From positions 716,001 through 780,000 of the forward strand of contig JBBBDQ010001187.1 in NCBI GenBank assembly GCA_037127315.1: a stretch of 64,000 bases of DNA, in the 5' to 3' direction. The stretch comes from Ascarosepion bandense. Lineage: Eukaryota; Mollusca; Cephalopoda; Sepiida; Sepiidae. How positions within the stretch are numbered: position 1 is the stretch's first letter; every line of letters starts with the position of its first letter. The notes under the pieces were generated by a model that searched no databases, had not been told where the DNA came from, and worked only from the letters and a program-made list of their open reading frames with translations. The translations under genes and the position numbers were made by a program. Below are positions 1 to 10,625 of the stretch, one piece after another.

Positions 1-240
1 ACTCGCTGTGTAGGTTGCAATTGATGTGCTGGAAAAAAAAAACGTATTTATCTGTTTTTGCATTCATCAGCCCAAGCTTCATCAGGTGTATCTGATTCCA
101 TTGCTGTGTCATTCCTTTCTAGATTTCAACAAATGACTGCTAGCAGACGCCAGGAGGTGCCATGCTGTGTTGCTTGATGTAGCATTCAAAATAAAAATAA
201 AAAAAACAAGAAAAAAACTGAAAATGAAATGCTGCCCCGT
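1..240. other. Unassigned sequence
   Basis: I see no repeat family, open frame or RNA gene here. The base composition is a little more balanced than in the following microsatellite. It could be unique host sequence cut by the window edge. Confidence 0.4.
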
Positions 241-841
241 TTCTTTCATTCATTCATTAATTCATACATTCTTTCTTTCTTTCTTTCTTTTTCTTGATAA
301 TTTTTCTTTCTTTCTTTCTTTATTGCTTTCTTCCTTCTGTCTTTATTGCTTTCTTTCTATCTATCTTTCATTCTTGCTTACTTGCTTTTTTCCATTCTTT
401 CTTTCTTTTTTCTTTCTTTCTTGCTTTTTTCTTGCTTTTTTATTTCTTACTTATTTTTGCTATTTTCTTGCTTTCTTTCTTTTTCTTGATATTCTTTCTT
501 TCTGTTTTTATTGCTGTCTTCCTTCTGTCTTTATTGCTTTCTTTATTTCTATTTTTCATTTTCTTGACATTTTTCTTTCTTTCTTGCTTTCTTTATTGCT
601 TGCTTTCTTTCTTTTTCTTGATATTTTTCTTTCTTTCTTTCTTTATTGCTTTCTTTTTGTATTTCTTTTATTCTTTCTTACTTGCTTTTTTCCATTCTTT
701 CTTTCTTTTTTTCTTTCTTTCTTGCTTTCTTTCTTTCTTTTTTCTTTCTTTCTTTCTTTCTCGTTTGCTTGCTTTCTTTCTTGCTTTTTTATTTCTTACT
801 TATTTTTGCTATTTTCTTGCTTTCTTTTTCTTGATAATTTT

Positions 842-877
<36 letters not shown>

Positions 878-1349
878 TATTGCTTTCTTCCTTCTGTCTT
901 TATTGCTTTCTTTCTATCTTTCTTTCATTCTTGCTTACTTGGTTTTTTCCATTCTTTCTTTCTTTTTTCTTTCTTTCTTGCTTTCTTTATTACTTTTTCT
1001 TTCTTCCTTTCTTACTTTCTTGCTTGCTTTCTTTCTTTCTTGCTTTTTATTGCTTTCTTTCTGTCTTTCTTTCATTCTTTCTTATTTGCTTTTTCCATTC
1101 TTCCTTCCTTTTTTTCTTTCTTTCTTTCTTGCTTTCTTTCTTGCTTTTTTCTTTCTTTCTTTCTTTCCTACTTGCTTGCTTGCTTTCTTTCTTGCTTTTT
1201 TTCTTGCTCTCTTTTATCTTTTTTTCTTTCTAGCTTTTTTTCTTTCATTCTTGCTTTCTTTCTTGCTTGCTTTTTCCATTCTTTCTTTCTTTTTTTCTTT
1301 CTTTGTGGTTTCTTTCATTCTTTTGCAGACCGTAGATTTTAAGCAATAA
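241..1349. repeat. CTTT-rich degenerate microsatellite, left arm of a giant inverted repeat
   Basis: The + strand is almost pure CTTT/TTTC with interruptions such as CATTCTTGC and TATTGCTTTC. A longer period is visible: the block that begins TTCTTGATAATTTTTC near 290 returns near 830, so there is a higher-order repeat of roughly 540 bp. Long frames across it translate only to Ser/Phe/Leu runs and are artefacts. The last 22 bases (1325-1346, a CAGACCGTAGATTTTAAGC core) recur inverted at 1964-1985, where the GAAA-rich arm begins. Confidence 0.9.
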
Positions 1350-1642
1350 CGTTTGGGAAAAGTATTAATCCGTCTCTTTCTTCCAGTTATGGGTTAAATA
1401 ATAATAGAGATTGGGTTCTATAGCCTTGGTCGGCAGCCAGTCTACCGCAGAAAACAATGGAAACCTCCTGCGGAATAACCTGCTAAATATCAGGACAGAT
1501 TGGGTTCTGTAGCCTTGGCTGGCAACCTGCAGAAAGCAATGGCAACATACTGCGGGATAATATTCTGCCCAGTCAGTCATATCACTTTCGAGACATGATT
1601 GCCCAAAGCGTGTATCACTGATGGCACTTAACTGACTGACTG
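1350..1642 (+). mobile_element. SINE-A, 3' portion with internal partial duplication
   Basis: The sequence matches the body and tail of the abundant SINE-A from the 'GGGAAAGGTATTAATCCG' block to the terminal CTTAACTGACTGAC. The internal block 'GATTGGGTTCTATAGCC...CTGCGG' occurs twice, at about 1410-1475 and 1495-1560, so the copy carries a partial duplication. The tRNA-like head is missing. Confidence 0.85.
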
Positions 1643-1757
1643 AATATAATAGTTGAAAACATGATTAAGGCTTTTATTGGGTATAAAGTGGGGGATCAGT
1701 TTTATATTGTTATGAAGCAATAAAATAATCCCCCAATAATTACTATTTAATAATATA

Positions 1758-1936
1758 ATACATCTCTTTCCCCTCTAGCTATGAGTCAAATTACAGGACA
1801 GATTGGGTTCTATAGTCTTCACTGGGAACCAGTCTAGCACAGAAAGCAATGGCAACCTTCTGCGGGATAATCTTCTGCACAGTCAGTCAATTCTCTTTCG
1901 AGACATGATCGCCCAAGCGTGTATTGCTGACTGACA
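1758..1936 (+). mobile_element. SINE-A, 3' fragment
   Basis: This is a second headless SINE-A in the same orientation as the previous one, ending in CTGACTGAC. It lies directly before the right arm of the inverted repeat. About 115 bases of unassigned AT-rich DNA separate the two fragments. Confidence 0.85.
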
Positions 1937-1954
1937 CTTTCGAAAACATGAAAA

Positions 1955-2101
1955 ATTTATGTTGTTGCTTAAAATCTACGTTCTGCGAAAGACTGAAAGA
2001 AAGCAGAAAGAAAGAAAGAAATAATGAAAGAAAGCATAAAGAAAGAAAGAAATGATGAAAGAAACCATAAAGAAAGAAAGAAAGAAAGGATGAAAGAAAC
2101 C

Positions 2102-2135
<34 letters not shown>

Positions 2136-2217
2136 GACGAAAGAAACTAGAAAGAAAGAAAGAAAGGATGAAAGAAACCATAAAGAAAAAAGAAAGAAAG
2201 AAAGGATGAAAGAAACT

Positions 2218-2251
<34 letters not shown>

Positions 2252-2632
2252 GATGAAAGAAACCATAAAAAAAGAAAGAAAGAAAGAAAGGATGAAAGAA
2301 ACTAGAAAGAAAGAAAGAAAGAAAGAAAGAAAGGGTGAAAAAAAACATAAAGAAAGAAAGAAAGAAAGAAAAAAGAAAGAATGGAAGAAACCACAAAGAA
2401 AGAAAGAAAGAAAGAATGAATGAATGAATGAATGAATGAAACCATAAAGAAAGAAAGAAAGAAAGAAACAAATAAACACTGAAAGAAACCACAAAGAAAG
2501 AAAGAAAAAAGAAAGTAAGAAAGAAAGAATGAAAGAAACCATAAAGAAAGAAAGAAAGAAAGAATGAAAGAAACCACAAAGAAAGAAAGAACGAATGGAA
2601 GAAAGCCAGCAAGCAAGAAAGAAGTACACTGT
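1955..2632. repeat. GAAA-rich microsatellite, right arm of the inverted repeat
   Basis: Runs of GAAA/AAAG are broken by a recurring GGATGAAAGAAACCATAAAG or CTAGAAAG element roughly every 30-60 bases, giving minisatellite structure. It is the reverse complement in kind of the CTTT arm, and its inner edge carries the inverted copy of the non-repetitive end sequence. A short GAATGAATGAATG run lies near 2415-2440. Confidence 0.9.
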
Positions 2633-2743
2633 GACTTCTGAGCATCTCGCTTTCAAGTGACTTGAAGTGAAGCGACTACATTAAATCAAAAGCTGCAGCA
2701 ACTGCAGGGAAATTTGGATCAATGTAAAAAAAAAAATTGTCAT

Positions 2744-2997
2744 AATCGACGTTGCACATTTCCAAATCTACCATTCATTCGTGCATTGAATAGTATTGCC
2801 ATATCTGCTGTAGAGCTCCTGTTATTCATATCGTGTATCCTGACAAATTCCGAAAAAGTATATGTAATCGATCCTGACTTGGCATCTTGACTGCAACCAC
2901 TTTCTTAGGGACGTAGTGTGGCTTCCCTCTGTCCTTTCTACAAATATTTTCATGGCAAATAATCTGACAAGCTTTTTTCATAGACTACATTGATTGA
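2744..2997 (+). mobile_element. LINE-B (jockey/CR1-like) fragment, upstream of a nested SINE
   Basis: The DNA aligns with the LINE-B reverse-transcriptase C-terminal region seen intact near 37500: a degenerate 'IRPCIEYCCHIWSGAP...LLDKIQRR' block followed by 'VASLCLFYKYFHG'. It is full of small indels and not translatable. LINE-B resumes after the SINE-A at 3305. Confidence 0.7.
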
Positions 2998-3304
2998 GGA
3001 TGTGCGTTGTTGTGCAGTGGATATCGACTCAGAACGACAAATCGGGGTGCCGTGTTCGAATTCCAGTTGAATTCATTGCATTCACTTACGCACAAATACC
3101 CTTGAGAAAGGTATTAATCAGTCTCTTCTCTCCAGTTATTGGTTAAACAATAGGACAGATTGGGTCCTTTAGCCTTTGTTGGCAACCAGTCTACCACTAG
3201 AAAGCAATAGCAACCTACTGCGGGATAATCTTCTGCCCAGTCAGTCATGTCTCTTTCGAGACATGATCGCCCAAAGCCTGTATAACCTATAGCACTTAAC
3301 TGAC
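2998..3304 (+). mobile_element. SINE-A, full-length tRNA-derived retroposon
   Basis: It starts GGATGTGCGTTG. A box-A-like TTGTGCAGTGG follows within 20 bases and a box-B-like GTTCGAATTCC lies about 45 bases further on, so it is tRNA-derived and would have used RNA polymerase III. The body runs through the conserved CATGTCTC-TTTC-GAGACATG stem-loop to CTTAACTGAC. Like other copies it has no coding capacity and must have used a LINE reverse transcriptase in trans. It sits inside a LINE-B copy. Confidence 0.9.
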
Positions 3305-3840
3305 ATTAATTTAAGCGTGATTGCCATCTAGGTCCCACCCGTTTACTGTTGAAATAACTAAATTGTTGTGGAAATCCGGGAATGGGAACCGCATAAAATA
3401 AAGGAACAACAACCAGAATAAGATAGAAAAATAAGTATATTAACGTAAAGGCTACAACTTGAACGCAACGCAGGTTAGTAATCCAGGAATACAGTTAGTA
3501 CGAAATATATAAAATATTCCCTGGAGTGAAGCCGTAGATGTTTAGTCTGTCCACGTCGGAGCTGACGGGTACTGTGTAACATTATTCTCGCTGACATAAA
3601 TGCAACAACCACTACTCCAACAGTTTTTTTTCTTTCTGTTACTGTAGAACTCCCGTGAATTTACTTGCTTCTCTGATAGCTACAATCTTCAAAAATATAA
3701 ATAAAATGTCAATCGCCATCTTCTTGAATCCCATTCCCCTTTTGTGCTTTCGGCAATCCTCTCTGTACGCTTTTCTCTCAATTTCACTCTCTTCAACCCC
3801 CTACAAACCATGACACTTCCGGCTTTTCTTAGAGTGAAAC
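3305..3840 (+). mobile_element. LINE-B fragment continuing, interrupted by a solo LTR
   Basis: LINE-B sequence (GGTCCCACCCGTTTACTGTT...) runs to 3363, stops, and resumes at 3597 with AAATGCAACAACCACTACTCC. Copies near 35150 and 53655 are continuous across this point, which shows that 3364-3596 is an insertion. The remainder reaches the region coding the 'RLWNSLP.CF' motif and then a 3' segment shared with 35280-35390. Confidence 0.7.
3364..3596. mobile_element. Solo LTR, 233 bp, with 5-bp target duplication TAAAT
   Basis: The insert begins TGTTGTGG and ends CTGACA, the TG...CA ends expected of a retroviral-type LTR. It is bounded by TAAAT at 3359-3363 and again at 3597-3601, a 5-bp direct repeat. 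The surrounding LINE-B is collinear with other copies once the insert is removed. No internal gag/pol is present, so this is the product of LTR-LTR recombination. The parent family (Ty3/gypsy or Bel/Pao) cannot be named from the LTR alone. Confidence 0.75.
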
Positions 3841-3968
3841 GATTTAAAAAAATATGGAAAATATATAATACCAGCTACTTTATAAGAAGTCGAAGTAATA
3901 GTAATGATAATATTAACTGATTTCACATGAGGAAGCATTTAATATTCATTGACCAATATATATATATA

Positions 3969-4375
3969 TGTTACGGAAAATCCCGAAGATTAACGAAATG
4001 GTTAAACAACAGACATACTGAAATTATTTGTTTGAAAATTATTTTTCATCGATACTCGTATTTGAGCAGATAATCTGATTTTAATAAAACAGTATATTTG
4101 TTTGTACCGCCCTGATTATTCATAATAAATTTTTGTTTTATCAAACCTTTATAGGGAAGTCACCAATTGATTTGGCGAATCTTAGACCACTCGACCACGA
4201 ATTATACTATAGTCTAAACGAAGTCAAAAAAAGCTTGTATAACACAATTTTCTATTTTACGCAAATAAACATATCTGCTCTGAATGTATCGCAATGTAAA
4301 CAAATGTAAAAAGACAATGTTACGGAAAATCCCGAAGATAAAGGAAATGGTTAAACAACCGACATATTGAAATTA
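3969..4375. repeat. Direct repeat pair of about 55 bp, 350 bp apart
   Basis: The block starting TGTTACGGAAAATCCCGAAG at 3969 recurs near 4318 with a few differences (AGATTAACG versus AGATAAAGG) and the same GGTTAAACAAC continuation. The DNA between holds no frame. It could be a short tandem duplication or the ends of an unidentified element. Confidence 0.6.
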
Positions 4376-4446
4376 TTGTGTTATATACGAAAATTATCGA
4401 ATATTGTGTTATATAGACTTATAACTAACTGTGCAGAAGATATTCC

Positions 4447-4672
4447 TGCAGTAGATTGCTATTAATTTTTCTAATATACTGGTTGCCAAACAAGACCATA
4501 GAACCCAATCTGTCCTGCTATTTAACCCATAGATGGAGAGAGAAGAAACGGATTAATACCTTTCCCAAGGTTATTTGCGCGTAAATGAATGTAACGAATT
4601 CAGCTGAAATTCAAAATCGGCTCTTCGAATTTTTGTTCAGAGCCGATATTCACTGCATAACAACGCATAACT
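4447..4672 (-). mobile_element. SINE-A, minus-strand copy lacking its 3' end
   Basis: Reading the reverse strand, the tRNA-like head lies near 4672 and the body runs down to about 4447, where the tail is lost. The CTGTCCTGCTATTTAACCC and GGATTAATACCTTTCCCAAGG blocks are diagnostic. A 61-codon frame across it is incidental. Confidence 0.85.
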
Positions 4673-4774
4673 ACATTAAATGCACACTGGTGTTAAATTC
4701 CAGGAAGATATTCCAATGTGAATACATAATCGAATTTAGTGGTTACCGGAAAAAAAAACTACGAAAATAACAGT

Positions 4775-4870
4775 ATTTACAACGGCCGAAACATCGTACA
4801 AAGGTGAGGACAAAAGTCCGAGTAATTTAAATAGGGAAAAATAGTACCTCATCTGAGAAATATAGACAAA
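4775..4870 (+). mobile_element. SINE 3' domain with GGCCGAAAC core
   Basis: The segment 'CAACGGCCGAAAC...GAGGACAAAAGTCCGAGTAATTTAAAT' matches the tail of the element at 12355-12455 and, more loosely, the tail of SINE-B near 23660. Only the 3' domain is present. Confidence 0.6.
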
Positions 4871-5011
4871 ACTACAAAAATAAGTTTTATTACTAAACTA
4901 TATATTGTTAATGGAAGAAAAAGTCTTCGGACAGTATAATTAGTGCATAATTTTTCTTCTTTCCCACTTTTAAATAACACTGATAATATGGTGGGTATGT
5001 AGCGTTGCAAT

Positions 5012-5012
5012 A

Positions 5013-5061
<49 letters not shown>

Positions 5062-5246
5062 GAATTTGTAAACGAGTTATTACGCGACCTAGGTTCCTAC
5101 CATGAGTACTATCTTCAGACGATTTGCAGTAACTCGTTTACAAATTTAAAACATGAAACATTTCTACAATATAATTGTATTGAACACTTTTTAATACAAA
5201 TGTGCATGGGTCTAATCTTATCCTGACCAGAAACCAAGTAATTAAA

Positions 5247-5304
<58 letters not shown>

Positions 5305-5331
5305 CTATCTCTCTCTCTCTCACTCTCTCTC

Positions 5332-5369
<38 letters not shown>
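5012..5369. repeat. (ATCT)n, fold-back F1 copy, (ATCT)n, (CT)n and (TA)n
   Basis: Two ATCT tracts (about 5012-5060 and 5248-5304), a CT tract and a TA tract (about 5333-5369) surround a short element at about 5061-5247. That element contains an inverted repeat (GTAAACGAGTTA / TAACTCGTTTAC) and the ACGCGACCTAGGTTCCTACCA block shared with 6310-6525 and 58132-58430. I call this family F1. Confidence 0.85.
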
Positions 5370-5372
<3 letters not shown>

Positions 5373-6092
5373 TTCCCTCGCTTTTCGTAGTTGATGCGTT
5401 CCGAGACTTTCCGCTGAAAGCAAAAGAAAAAAATGCGAAGTACGTACCCAATATATATTTTATTATTAAGATATATTTTAAACATATATAAATCCACCCC
5501 ATCCTAATATTAACACAACATCTATCTGTATTACCCTTTCCCCGTTTCATGTTTAAACATTTCCGTATTTATGAAAATATACAATAAAATATCTGTTTAC
5601 ACTACAGTAGTAACTGTTGCACACTCGTAAAGTACTGTAGACACGTAATGCACAAATGTTTAAAAAATAAGTTATGTAACCTCTGAGTTCTCACTGGGTG
5701 ACTCCTGTTCGTCAGCCAATAGTCGTGTACCATCTCTCGTAGATAGAGACTACGCGAGAAAATAGACCCATTGTTTTTACCACCCGCTGAACTACATTCA
5801 CATTCAGTGCGTATGTTTTTGGGATTTTTTTTTGTAAAATGATGCCGAATGCTTGATAGTTTATGTATTTTATGTTATCTTTTTTGTTGGCTTAACTGTT
5901 TGTACAATTTCTGACGAGCAAATAACTAATTTAGTATTAAATACATTAAAATAAATTATTATGGTTTTCGGTTTTCTGCTGATTTTCTACTATTTTTGGT
6001 AAATTCCACGATATTAGATGATGCATATATTTTTCCAATCCCACGATACAGCGAAACTGCGAAACATAAACGGCGAAATGGTGAGGGAACAG
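5369..6092. mobile_element. Non-autonomous DNA transposon, about 720 bp, TGTTCCCTC ends
   Basis: The left end reads TGTTCCCTCGCTTTTCG and the right end, on the reverse strand, reads TGTTCCCTCACCATTTCG. The terminal inverted repeats stay alignable for about 45 bases. The interior is AT-rich with no transposase. The ends resemble pogo/Tigger-type elements from general knowledge, but the family is not proven. It lies directly against a (TA)n tract, which hides any TA target duplication. Confidence 0.6.
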
Positions 6093-6141
6093 TCTCATTC
6101 AGTGAAATAAATTAGAGCACTCTAGTTAGTGGGCACGTATA

Positions 6142-6280
6142 ATGAGCGCCCATAGCCCAGGAGTAGAGTCACCGACTGATGCCATTTCGGTCGGGTTTCA
6201 ATCCTGAGTAAAACCAGCAATCGCAGTCTAACCGCACTGATGTACTGTTATACGGCGAAACAGATCTGTCTACGCGGATG
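6142..6280 (+). mobile_element. SINE-D, tRNA-like element
   Basis: 'ATAGCCCAGGAGTAGAGTCACCGACTG...GTCGGGTTTCAATCCTGAG' has tRNA-like A and B boxes, followed by a tail with GCACTGATG and GGCGAAACAG. A second copy lies at 57797-57925. The anticodon arm does not fold convincingly, so I do not call a tRNA gene. Confidence 0.55.
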
Positions 6281-6525
6281 ACTATATATATATATATATA
6301 TATTCATATATTCAATTTTTAAACCAGTTATTCCGCTGCCCAGGTTTCTACCATGGGACCTGAAGAGACCACTCATGTTAGAAAGCTGGGCAGCGGAATA
6401 ACTCCTTTAAAAATGGAAAAAATTCAAAAGTTCTACAATATAATTGTATCGAACATTTTTTAATACAAATGTGTACGCGTCTAACTCTATTATGTCCAAA
6501 AACTAAGTTTAAAACAATCAATCAA
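6281..6525. mobile_element. Fold-back element F1, copy 2, seeded by (TA)n
   Basis: After a short (TA)n comes an inverted pair: CCAGTTATTCCGCTGCCCAG and its partner CTGGGCAGCGGAATAACTCC. The pair is followed by the family tail 'AAAAGTTCTACAATATAATTGTATCGAACATTTTTTAATACAAATGTG'-like sequence also found at 5160 and 58320. Confidence 0.7.
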
Positions 6526-6529
6526 CATA

Positions 6530-6835
6530 TATATAACGCAGAATACTTGGTATATTAAGTAAATTCCGATAGAAACGAAATCAAAAGAACTCAATGTTAA
6601 ATTTATTTATTTAATTTAACAGAGTCATATAATTTAGAAATTTTTTTAGGTATTCTAAAATTTCATGGGTAATAAGTACTTCGCCGCTGAATCTTTTTTT
6701 GTAGATTACCGTTACAAATGTGTATTCTCGATAGAATATTTTGAAGAATAACTTGTGTATTATTTGGGTCTGACGAGCGACAAGGTCAGCGGCGAAATAC
6801 GTATTACCCATGAAATTGTAAAATATCTGAATATT

Positions 6836-6840
<5 letters not shown>
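6530..6840. mobile_element. Fold-back element with GCGGCGAAATA arms
   Basis: Arms near 6655-6700 and 6780-6825 are inverted copies (TTTCATGGGTAATAAGTACTT / AATACGTATTACCCATGAAA), each with a CGCCGCTGA core. The leading part 'AACTCAATGTTAAATTTATTTATTTAA' recurs near 44015-44045 beside a related fold-back. Confidence 0.65.
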
Positions 6841-6919
<79 letters not shown>

Positions 6920-7413
6920 TGGCAGATTAAATAAATTACAAACATTACGTTTCCTTATTTTATTAAAATCATTTTATACTCACGGTGAATCTTTCGCGTA
7001 TTACAATCAAAAGATGTCAGAAATGAGCTGTAATTACATGACATTACAACATATGATAGAATTCGATTTTAGATAATTTTGACGTTCTAATGAACGCTAG
7101 CAATTTGTAAACTGTCATATTTAAAGCAGAAAAAGTGTACAGTAATTTTAGCAACACAGTTTTCCAGGTATTTTTTTGCCATAACTCACAACCCTGAAGT
7201 TGATCTCGGAAAGAGATTGAAAGTACTTGGGTACATTAAGAAATGAATAAAAATGACATATGTCTGGGTTACAGCTCATATATGACGTCATTTGATTGTA
7301 ATACGCAAAATATTATCCGTAAGTATGAACGGATTTTATTAAAAATAAACAAACGTAATGTTTGCAATTTTTTTAATCTGTCATGTTCAAATGAAAATTT
7401 GCTGCCTAAATAC

Positions 7414-7475
<62 letters not shown>
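6841..7475. mobile_element. Fold-back element F2, copy 1, bounded by (TA)n(GT)n and (TA)n
   Basis: A (TA)n/(GT)n tract (6844-6916) opens the element and a (TA)n tract (about 7418-7473) closes it. Between them, arms of about 100 bases form an inverted repeat: 'CAGATTAAATAAATTACAAACATTACG...TCGCGTATTACAATCAAA' pairs with 'TTTGATTGTAATACGCAAA...CGTAATGTTTGCAA'. A second copy lies at 48285-48785 with its inner part inverted. Confidence 0.75.
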
Positions 7476-7479
<4 letters not shown>

Positions 7480-8175
7480 ATATTTAGATGATGGTATTTG
7501 CCCATAACGCAATTCTCCAGCCCGGATCGAGACCAAAAGCGATTACGAGGTAGATAGCGAAGCATTCTCCATCCTCCAATCTCTATACAACAGGCAGTAT
7601 GTGGAAAGTCATTCGCTGCCCTCTCACTACTTACACGGAAAGTGTTCGGTTAAAAAGAAAATGTCAATACAATACTGCATTGCAATGACACGCCATACCA
7701 CTTATTAGTAGGAAACCACCAATAATCCTTCCGTATTCCAAGGGGAAATAGCAAGTTCCACTTCAACAGTTTCTTTCTGTTAACAACTACTCTGTGGAAA
7801 CTCCCAAGATGATGTTTCCAGATATTTAAATGTTAACCTGCTGAAGGCTAGAGTTAACAGGTATTTTTCATTCTTGTTCACACGTCTTGCCTCGTAACCC
7901 TCTCCCTTGAGATTTTAGTAAAGGGTAAACCTAACTATAAATATTGGAACAAACTTAAACATTTAAATAGACACAAATTTTTCTTCTACATTTAATATTC
8001 ACCCATTGCTTTATCACACGTGATACGTATCTGAGCAATGATACTATATCTCAATCAACAGACTGTCACTTAGATTTTTAAATCTTTCTTCTTTAAAGAA
8101 TCTCTGAAAAAGCTTGATAAAGTGAAACATGGTACATTGAAGGCACTTTTTCCTACTTGTTCTTTACTTATTCTC

Positions 8176-8212
<37 letters not shown>

Positions 8213-9430
8213 GAACAACGATGCAAAAGCAAAAATACGGAAACTAATTAAATTTACTGAAAGCAGTAAAATTTATTTTAAACATGTAATATTTTAAATA
8301 ATAAAAAAATATCCACTCATCTAAGAAAGATTACTTACGTTGTTATCTGTCTCATTCAAAGACATGATGAAGAAAGAAAAAAAAACGTTTGTCATTTAAA
8401 CGGTATCACTTTCTCCTAATTTCGAAAAAAATCTCTTAAAACATTTATATCCCAAACGCGAATATAAAATAATTCTCGACATACTGTTAGAAACACAAGA
8501 TAGGTTATGTAAACATAGATTTTAGTCAATTCCACCGGCAACAGAATTAATAATCCATAAAAAAGTAAAACAAATATGCAAATTAGGATACCTATGATCT
8601 GTTTGTAATCGGTACTGTGTCTGGTATATAACGTTCTGTTTTGGAACTCTTATGCGTGAGGTCCGACTCCGTTGGTGTACTTCTTATATCTCCCTTAATT
8701 GCATGTATTCATAGCCGATGAATTACTAACAAAAGCATTTCATTAGTAATACATGGGTATACGCATTGTAGTGTGGACACTGCGGAACATTTGACCTCTT
8801 TTTAATGAACAAAACCTCTTAAAATCTTACGTACACATTAGCAGATAAATCGAAAGCTCACCTCACGTTGAAACGAACATTACCAAACACACGTACAGAA
8901 AGAATTACTAAAGCAACTGAGTGGAGAAGTAGTCTTCGTAATATAGTGATCAATTGATGTGTTCTGTTTTGCGCATGTGTAATGCTTTCTTCTGTAGTAG
9001 TTTTATCCTCTATCGATTTTAATTTCTGACTAAAGAATGGCATTCGTAGTATTCTTGTGGTATTTTAACTTGTAGATAAAGCGTCAATTAGTATATTATT
9101 GTTTAAAAAATATTTATAGCTAATTATATCAGGAATGTAATATTTTGTACTTTATTTGTTAATAAGCATTGTTTATATAGCGCCAGTCATGCAGATATTT
9201 TCTAATGTAGTGAGTTCTAATAATAATAGGTATCACGCGTTTTGTTTAGTAATTAAAGTATCATGGATAAAATCATTGATTTTTACACAATAAACATTGA
9301 CAATGATTGAAGATAGTTAAAATAATAGCGGTGTCAAAGGAAAACCATTATTTTCATATTAATATTTTTGGCAAACATTTTTTAAATGCGCCATATCATG
9401 AGTATTCATCACGGTAACTGAATGCGTGGT
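7476..9430. other. Mostly unassigned AT-rich DNA with one dispersed repeat
   Basis: About 7965-8215 recurs, inverted, around 43010-43500: the 'GCTTTATCACACGTGATACG...GAGCAATGAT' block and the 'AAGGCACTTTTTCCTACTTGTT' block before a (TA)n. From 8220 to 9430 I see no repeat family and no coding frame of note. Confidence 0.5.
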
Positions 9431-9439
9431 CATCAGCAA

Positions 9440-10130
9440 AAAGAGCAAACCAAAATGATAAATAAAGGTGGGGGATACTAGAATCAAGCAAGTACAAAAA
9501 TTTAAATACATAGGAAGTGTTCTAACAGGAGAGGGAAAGTGCTATGCAGAGATGCGAAGGTGAATTAGCATGGCGAAGGACACGTTCCAGAAGCTGAGTA
9601 AAGTACAAAGACACAGAAAAAATTCACTAGAATGTAGCGTAAGTATGGGTTGCGTCAAAACTTGAAGAAACAAAGAAGAGTGTGCTAGATTGCTATGTGA
9701 TGTCAGTTCTTCAATACGGCATTGAATACTGGACAATATCATCGAAGATTAGAAAAAATTTGAAGCAGCGGAAATGTGGTTCTACAGAAGGATGCTGCGG
9801 ATATCATGGATCGAACGTGTGAGCAATAATGAGGTCTTAGAAATGATGGAAGCAAAAAAGAAATAAATACTCAGCATCAGGCAGAGACAACTGAAGTTCC
9901 TGGGACATTCAGTGAGGAGGGAGGGCTTGGAGAACCTGATACTGACAGGCCAGATAGAAGGAGAAAAAGACAGAGAAAGGCAGTAGATAACATATTTGAT
10001 GAGCCTGATGAGGTTGATGACGGAACGGGGTTTGCGAGGTGTAACAGGAGAAAACATAATAAGAGTCACCAGAGACGTGGAAAGCCATGATCACCACGTC
10101 AGGACACATAGAAGAAGAAGAAGAAGAAGA
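9440..10130 (+). mobile_element. LINE-A (RTE-like) 3' end with (AAG)n tail, pseudogene
   Basis: The broken translation shows the C-terminal part of a non-LTR reverse transcriptase: 'QKFKYIGSVLTGEGKCYAEM', 'KKSVLDCYVMSVLQYGIEYW', then 'LGHSVRREGLENLILTGQIEG'. Several frameshifts and stops break it. The 3' end 'GGACACATAGAAGAAGAAG' runs into an AAG microsatellite, as in the other LINE-A copies. Confidence 0.8.
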
Positions 10131-10448
10131 AGAAGGTTCGGTTCAAAATATAGGACTGACCAGAGCCTGGCAGCTGATCTCTATTCTCATAGCTCACTAA
10201 GAAAAACCTAGATTGTTTCATTCTATATCTGCCCCAATCACCACAAAAAAATCTGCTAATGTTTCATCACCACTGAGCAAATTCTAAAATTGTTAAAAAA
10301 TAATAATCCAAATGTTGGAGAATTTTTGTCTTTATTTTCACATGATATTAAATCCAAAATTCGATGTTTAGAACGGCTCTTGGTTAAACATAATAGACAT
10401 TCATTGTCTCTTATATTTAACAGTATATGTTTAGAAAATATATATACA

Positions 10449-10449
<1 letters not shown>

Positions 10450-10498
<49 letters not shown>

Positions 10499-10625
10499 AA
10501 GATGTTTTGGAAGGTACAGATCTTGATAATATATGTGAAATTGTAAAGCTGTATACTATTAAGCATGTTAAAACCCGTTGCTTCGTTTTTAACATGCCTA
10601 ATAGTATTCAGCTATACACTTATAT
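10450..10625. repeat. (TA)n followed by a 26-bp-arm hairpin
   Basis: After (TA)n (about 10453-10495), GCTGTATACTATTAAGCATG at 10548 pairs with CATGCCTAATAGTATTCAGC ending at 10612. Arms are about 26 bases and the loop about 12. This is another fold-back placed beside a TA tract. Confidence 0.75.

Noticed and set aside
167..1349. Open frames of up to 391 codons rich in Ser, Phe and Leu
   Set aside because: They are translations of CTTT repeat DNA. They overlap in several frames and have no domain.
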